Shown here: piece after piece, positions 59,276 to 64,000 of the stretch
Numbering within the stretch: the stretch's first letter is position 1
Layout: every line of letters starts with the position of its first letter
Assembly (NCBI GenBank): GCA_038501625.1
Contig: JAZAYU010000697.1
Coordinates: 114,810-178,809, forward strand
From: Corbicula japonica
Lineage: Eukaryota; Mollusca; Bivalvia; Venerida; Cyrenidae
Length of the DNA: 64,000 bases
Direction of reading: 5' to 3'
Notes under the pieces: model-generated
What the model was told of the DNA's origin: nothing
Database searches by the model: none
Seen by the model: only the letters and a program-made list of their open reading frames with translations
Program-made: the position numbers and the translations under genes

Positions 59276-61229
59276 AATTCAAGGAAAACTTACAGGTATC
59301 CAGTCTGACACGAAGAAGGTAGTATTTAAACGAGAACTGGGTCGATTCTATAAAAATGGTTTCTGTTAAATGATAATCGGATAAAATGAAGCGTCTTCTT
59401 TAAGGGCTGATCCAATTAATAAAAGATATGTATTTTTTCTGTAAAAAGTCTACTGTTTCTACATGTAACTTTTTGTTTCTTTGATATTATATGTATGCCT
59501 CGTAATCGAACCCGTACGGCAAAATTATATGCCAACGGTAATCGATATTTACTGAAAACATTAATTAGTCTAACAAATGTGCACGGGAAGACTTCCTACG
59601 GCTGCCACAATCAGCGCTATTGTAAATGTAAAACACTTTGAATCGAAGTCGTACGCTGACAGTGGCTATTAAAATATCTCCGAACAAGCTTCCGACTGAG
59701 CTAACATCCCCCCTCCCCCCCCCCCCCAAAAAAAAAATGCGCGGATAACCCCGATAAACGAACGTAACTATCATTTATGACACTCAAAATGGAAATAAAA
59801 TCGAATCGCTTAATGAAATATTCGACTAACTGAACCGTTTTAAATATTTTACCTTATCCTCATCCACATTAAACATTTTTCACATATCCAGGCTTCAGGC
59901 CTGCCAAAACTTCTTTATTAAAAATCCGGAGATTTTGTCTGAACATGTCAATGATGATGACAACGACGACGATGATGATGTTGTTGTTGTTTTAATGTCG
60001 TTGCTGCTGTTCAATATGACAGTGACTGAACAAAAATGATGATGGTGATGATGATGATATTTTTCTAATATTCTTCTATTTAATTATATTTTACAAAGAA
60101 TTTTATAAATGAATTTTGCTGATTTTATTAGAAATAGTTAAAAAAAATGTTTTAAAAAACTTTTGTCTATTTTTATCATTCATTGTTTTACTTTCTATTC
60201 ACTCTGAAAATAGATAAAGGTGTGTGTAAAATCGAGGCCCTTATTTAGTTTATGACACGCGGTTATTGCATAGTTGTTGCAAGAGGCACTGAGGCACGTC
60301 CTCGTTATCTCGTAATATACAGGAAATGTGGGACCGAAGTAGAATAACTATTACGTTCATTGCATAACTTTTACATTATGTTTAATTAATCTATATTTTT
60401 TGCAGTTCCATAGAAATCCGGAGATTTCGAATATAAATCCGGAGATCCGGAGAAGTAACTTAAAATCCTAAGAATTTCGGATAAAATCCGGAGATTTTGC
60501 AGACTTGAGGCTTTCGACCCCGAAACATTGCTCTTTTCCGCTCTACCTTTAGGCTGTATGTGGAGACTTTTCTGACTGTGTTTTAGTGACACATGTATGA
60601 ATATTTCTTTTTTCTATACCTCTTCAGATATTAATGATTTCCTGAAAGGGACTCGTTTGGGACAGTCTTAGGGCAGTGAAATGACAATTTCCAACTCTAG
60701 CCAAAATCTCCATGGATATTAAATATTGCTGCCCAAACAGGGGTTTGAGCAACTGACCCCCTCTGCATCCGCCATTGCACCTTGAACATTTTCTTTTCCT
60801 CTACTTTAAGGCTCTATGGGGAGGTATAGCCTATTGTGATATATTTCTCTTTTCATACCTCTTTGCTTATATGCGACTTTTATTCTTTATTATGACTTAC
60901 CTTTTCAGAACGCGGCAGCTGGCTCATCCTGCTATTTCACCTCTAGCTCATTTTGTACTTGTTCATGTTTTAAGGGAAGAATACCAAAAAGAATTAGAAA
61001 TTAAAATTCATTCCATAACAATATTTTATTCAACAATGCACATCAATATGACAAGTGAAGATTTCCATTTTTGTTCTGCTTTCTGTTCGGTCCTCAACAT
61101 CAGAACGTTTCAATTTCCTAGTAATCTAGTAAATAAATATCCCACAAGCTGTAACTACATGTTCATAGGTAAATTAAGCTTTAAATCTGTTTTGAAAAAC
61201 ACATCGAACAAGCAAATTCGTTGAATTTA
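59276..61229. other. gene-free stretch with simple repeats
   Basis: Contains a C-run followed by an A-run at 59709-59738, a GAT/GTT-rich trinucleotide patch at 59945-60060, and the dispersed 'ccggagatttt' repeat at 60412-60500. The frame at 60775-61224 starts with TTG, is hydrophobic at its N-terminus and has no recognisable domain, so it is not called. Confidence 0.5.
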
Positions 61230-63539
61230 TATCCCCCGCCGAATACTGGTTGTTACTAACATAACAGCTGAAGACATAGGGCTTTATTTCGATATTTATC
61301 ATGGATGTCAAAAAAGGTGAAAAAAAACTTCAGATATAAAAAAAACAGAATATAAAAATAAGACTAAAAGTCTTCAAAGTGTTGAAATGAAGAATGCAGT
61401 AGTAAAAATATAGCGCTTTATTTAATATAAATCCATGCAGAAGTTGCATAGAAGTGGCATGGAAACGAATACTAATCTATATGCATAGTGCATAACTTAT
61501 CAAAGGGCCATAACTGTGTTAAACGGTCAGACCAGAACAAGACAAAAATATGGGCATCTTGTCTTGGTATTGATGGTTTCCATAGATTCCTGCCGAGAAA
61601 TAGCAAGGAAATAAATACTGCTCTACATGCAAAATGCATAATTTATCAAAGGGCCATAACTCTGTGTTAAAGGATCTGACTGAAACAAGATGACAATATG
61701 TCTCCTTTTTGTATTGATGGTTCCCAGAAAGTTTCATTAAAATCCACCCAGTAGTTGCAGAGAAATAGTGCGGAAACAAATTCTGCTCTATATACATAAT
61801 ACATTAGTTATCAAAGGGCAATAACTCTGTGTTAAATACTCTGACCGGAACAAGATGACAAAATGTGCATCTCATCTCAGTATTGATGTTTCCCAGAAAG
61901 TTTCATTTCAATCCATCAAGAACTTGCAAAGAAATAGAGCGGAAACAAATACTTCTCTATATGCATCATACATAAGTTATCAAAGGGCAATAACTCTGTG
62001 TTACAGTCCAACTGGAACAAGATAACAATATACACATCTGTTATGGTTCTCAGAAAGATTAATTGAAATCCATCCAGTAGTTGCAGAGAAATAGGGGAAA
62101 TGAATACTGCTCTATAATATGCATAATGCATTAGTTATCAAAGGGCCATAACCCTGTGTTAAATAGTCTGACGGGAACAAGAGGGTGATATGCGCATTTC
62201 CTCTTGGTATAGATGGTTTCCAGAAAGTGTTTCATTGAAATCCATCCAAAAGTTGCACGGAAACAAATACTGCTCTATATGCATAATGCATAAGTTATCA
62301 AAGAGCCATAACTCTGTGATAAACAGTCTGACCGGAACAAGACAATGATATGTGCAGCTCTTCTTGGTATTGATGGTTTCAAGAAAGTTTCATTGAATTC
62401 CATTCAGTAGTTGCAGAGAAATAGCTGGGAAATGAATACTGCTCTATATGCATAATGCATAAGTTATCAAAGAGCCGTAACTCTGTGTTTAATGGTCTGA
62501 CCAGAACAAGACGATGATATGCGCATCTCCTCTTGGTATTGATGGTTCTCAGAAATATTTATTGAAATCCATCCAGTAGTTGCAGAGAAATAGCGCAGAA
62601 ATGAATACTACTCTATATGCATAAAACATAAGTTATCAAAGGGCAATAACTCTGTGTTAAACAGTCTGACTGGAACAAGACGATGACATGCGCATCTCTT
62701 CTTGGTATTGATGGTTTTCAGAAAGTTTCATTGAAATACATTCAGTAGTTGCAGAGAAATAGCAAGGAAATGAATACTGCTCTATATGCATAATGCATAA
62801 GTTATCAAAGGGCCGTAACTCTGTGTTCAACAGTCTGACTGGAACAAGACGACAACATGCGCAACTCCTCTCGGTATTGATGGTTCTCAGAAAGATTCAT
62901 TGAAATCCATCTGGTAGTTGCAGAGAAATGGCACGGAAATGAATACTGCACTATATGCATAATGTATAAGTTATCAAAGGGCAATAACCCTGTGTTAAAT
63001 AGTCTGATGTCAACAAGACGACGATATGCGCATCTCCTCGTGGTAAAGATGGTTTTCAGCAAGTTTCATTGAAATCCATACGGTAGTTGCAGAGAAATAG
63101 CGCGGAAACAAACACTGCTCTATATACATAATGCATAGTTTATCAAAGGGCCATAACTCTGTGTTAAATGGTCTGACCGGAACAAGACGACGAAATGCGC
63201 ATCTCCTCTTGATACTGATGGTTCCCACCAAGTTTCATTGAAATCCATACAGTAGTTGCAGAGAAATAGCGCGGAAACGAATACTGCTCTATATACATAA
63301 TGCATAGGTTATCAAAGGGCCATAACTCTGTGTTAAATGGTCTGACCGGAACAAGACGACGATATGCGCATCTCCTCTTGGTACTGATGGTTGCCACCAA
63401 GTTTCGTTGAAATCCATCCAGTGGTTGCGGAGAAATAGCGCGGAAACGAAATTCTGACGGACAGCGTGACGACGTGACACCGTGACGGACGGACAACGCC
63501 AAAACAATATCCCCCTCCCGATTTCATCGGCGGGGGATA
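61230..63539. mobile_element. inverted-repeat element with 12-copy ~169-bp tandem array
   Basis: The edges are short inverted repeats ('atcccccgccgaa' at 61231 and 'tcggcgggggat' ending at 63538). Inside, 61480-63450 is a tandem array of about 12 units of roughly 169 bp. Each has 'caaagggccataactctgtgttaaa', 'tctgaccggaacaagacgac', 'ttgatggtt..cagaaagtttcattgaaatcc' and 'gttgcagagaaatagc'. The array ends in 'gacggacagcgtgacgacgtgac' steps and 'caaaacaatatccccctcc'. The many minus-strand frames across it are shadows of the period. Confidence 0.85.
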
Positions 63540-64000
63540 ATAACAGTAATAACTGTAAGCATTTGTAATTGAAACATACATGTTTAGCCTTAACTCTATT
63601 CACTATAATTCTTTGTTTGCTTTTTCGAGTTTTATACACTTTATTATGTATTTCAAGTCTGATTTTTGTTATCATATTTTTTCTTTTTATACAATAACGT
63701 CTCTTTCATGTGGTTATTTTTCAACTTTGAATTTCTTATTCTGTCTTAATGTCTTTTGGAACTTGGTAGATTTATTTTGTTAACATGGCATATGATTTAT
63801 TCCTTTAATTTACTTTTGTGTACTCCATAAGGAAACACTGCTTCTCTGCACCAATTCTGTGTCCTTCATTCCCATATTGCTTGTTTTTTGGATGGGTATA
63901 TTAACAGTTTTCTTTGTTTGATTTAGTAAATTCGTTATATTTTCTGTCAGTCTGTTCTGATTCTTATTTATTAAAAAAGGATATATATATTTTGTATATT
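63540..64000. other. gene-free stretch
   Basis: T-rich DNA with a short frame (63580-63783) of low complexity. Nothing is supported. Confidence 0.45.

Noticed and set aside
60775..61224. A 149-codon frame with a hydrophobic N-terminus
   Set aside because: It begins with TTG and has no domain, no splice context and biased T-rich composition; it also ends at the edge of a repeat element.
61480..63502. Many overlapping minus-strand frames with repeated residues such as SFPRYFSATTGW
   Set aside because: These are translations of the ~169-bp tandem array and have no start, splice or domain support.

Overview
The window is AT-rich animal DNA and contains no bacterial-style gene organisation. It looks like a bivalve mollusc, probably a heterodont clam or mussel; this is inference. 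Supporting it are a Ty3/gypsy element whose size, single ORF, short LTRs and primer site resemble the Steamer elements of clams, a tRNA-derived SINE, arrays containing a 'gggccataactctg' core of the kind common in molluscan DNA, and an inhibitor-of-apoptosis (BIR) gene of a type expanded in bivalves.

Layout. Bases 1-3491 hold no gene I can support. Bases 3492-16157 are a nest of mobile DNA. A unit of about 1.2 kb is tandemly duplicated (3492-3707 plus 8510-9496, and 9517-10720). The first copy is split by an almost intact Steamer-like retrotransposon (3708-8504, minus strand, 5-bp target duplication). Part of the same unit recurs inverted at 15556-16157. Between the direct and inverted copies lie a degenerate tetranucleotide array (12430-13960) and decayed genes of a Polinton/Maverick/adintovirus-like element (13997-15164): a small structural-type protein, a zinc finger plus packaging ATPase, and a PC4-like domain. 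Bases 16158-25542 hold DNA-transposon remnants, among them a 1.36-kb TA-flanked inverted-repeat element and a broken Tc1-like transposase, together with simple repeats.

The main host gene runs from 25712 to 55660 on the plus strand. I assembled it by hand from 12 coding exons whose splice sites and phases agree throughout (1,182 codons plus stop). Its product is, in order: a short N-terminal hydrophobic segment built from four micro-exons, 21 copies of a 17-residue acidic repeat, a BIR zinc domain, a second BIR domain split over three exons, a UBA-like domain, and a trypsin-fold serine protease domain with a visible His-Asp-Ser triad. There is no RING finger; the protease sits where IAP proteins usually end. 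If confirmed, this joins an IAP scaffold and a serine protease in one membrane-anchored polypeptide. That is notable because free HtrA-type proteases are known to cleave IAPs. This is the best candidate for a new system in the window.

The introns and the 3' flank (55661-64000) are filled with non-autonomous elements: a ~1-kb family with an internal tRNA-like segment (four copies), hAT and mariner MITEs, inverted-repeat elements whose interior is a tandem array, LINE 3' fragments, a SINE with a perfect 13-bp duplication, and fold-back DNA. All calls come from reading the sequence; no database search was run.
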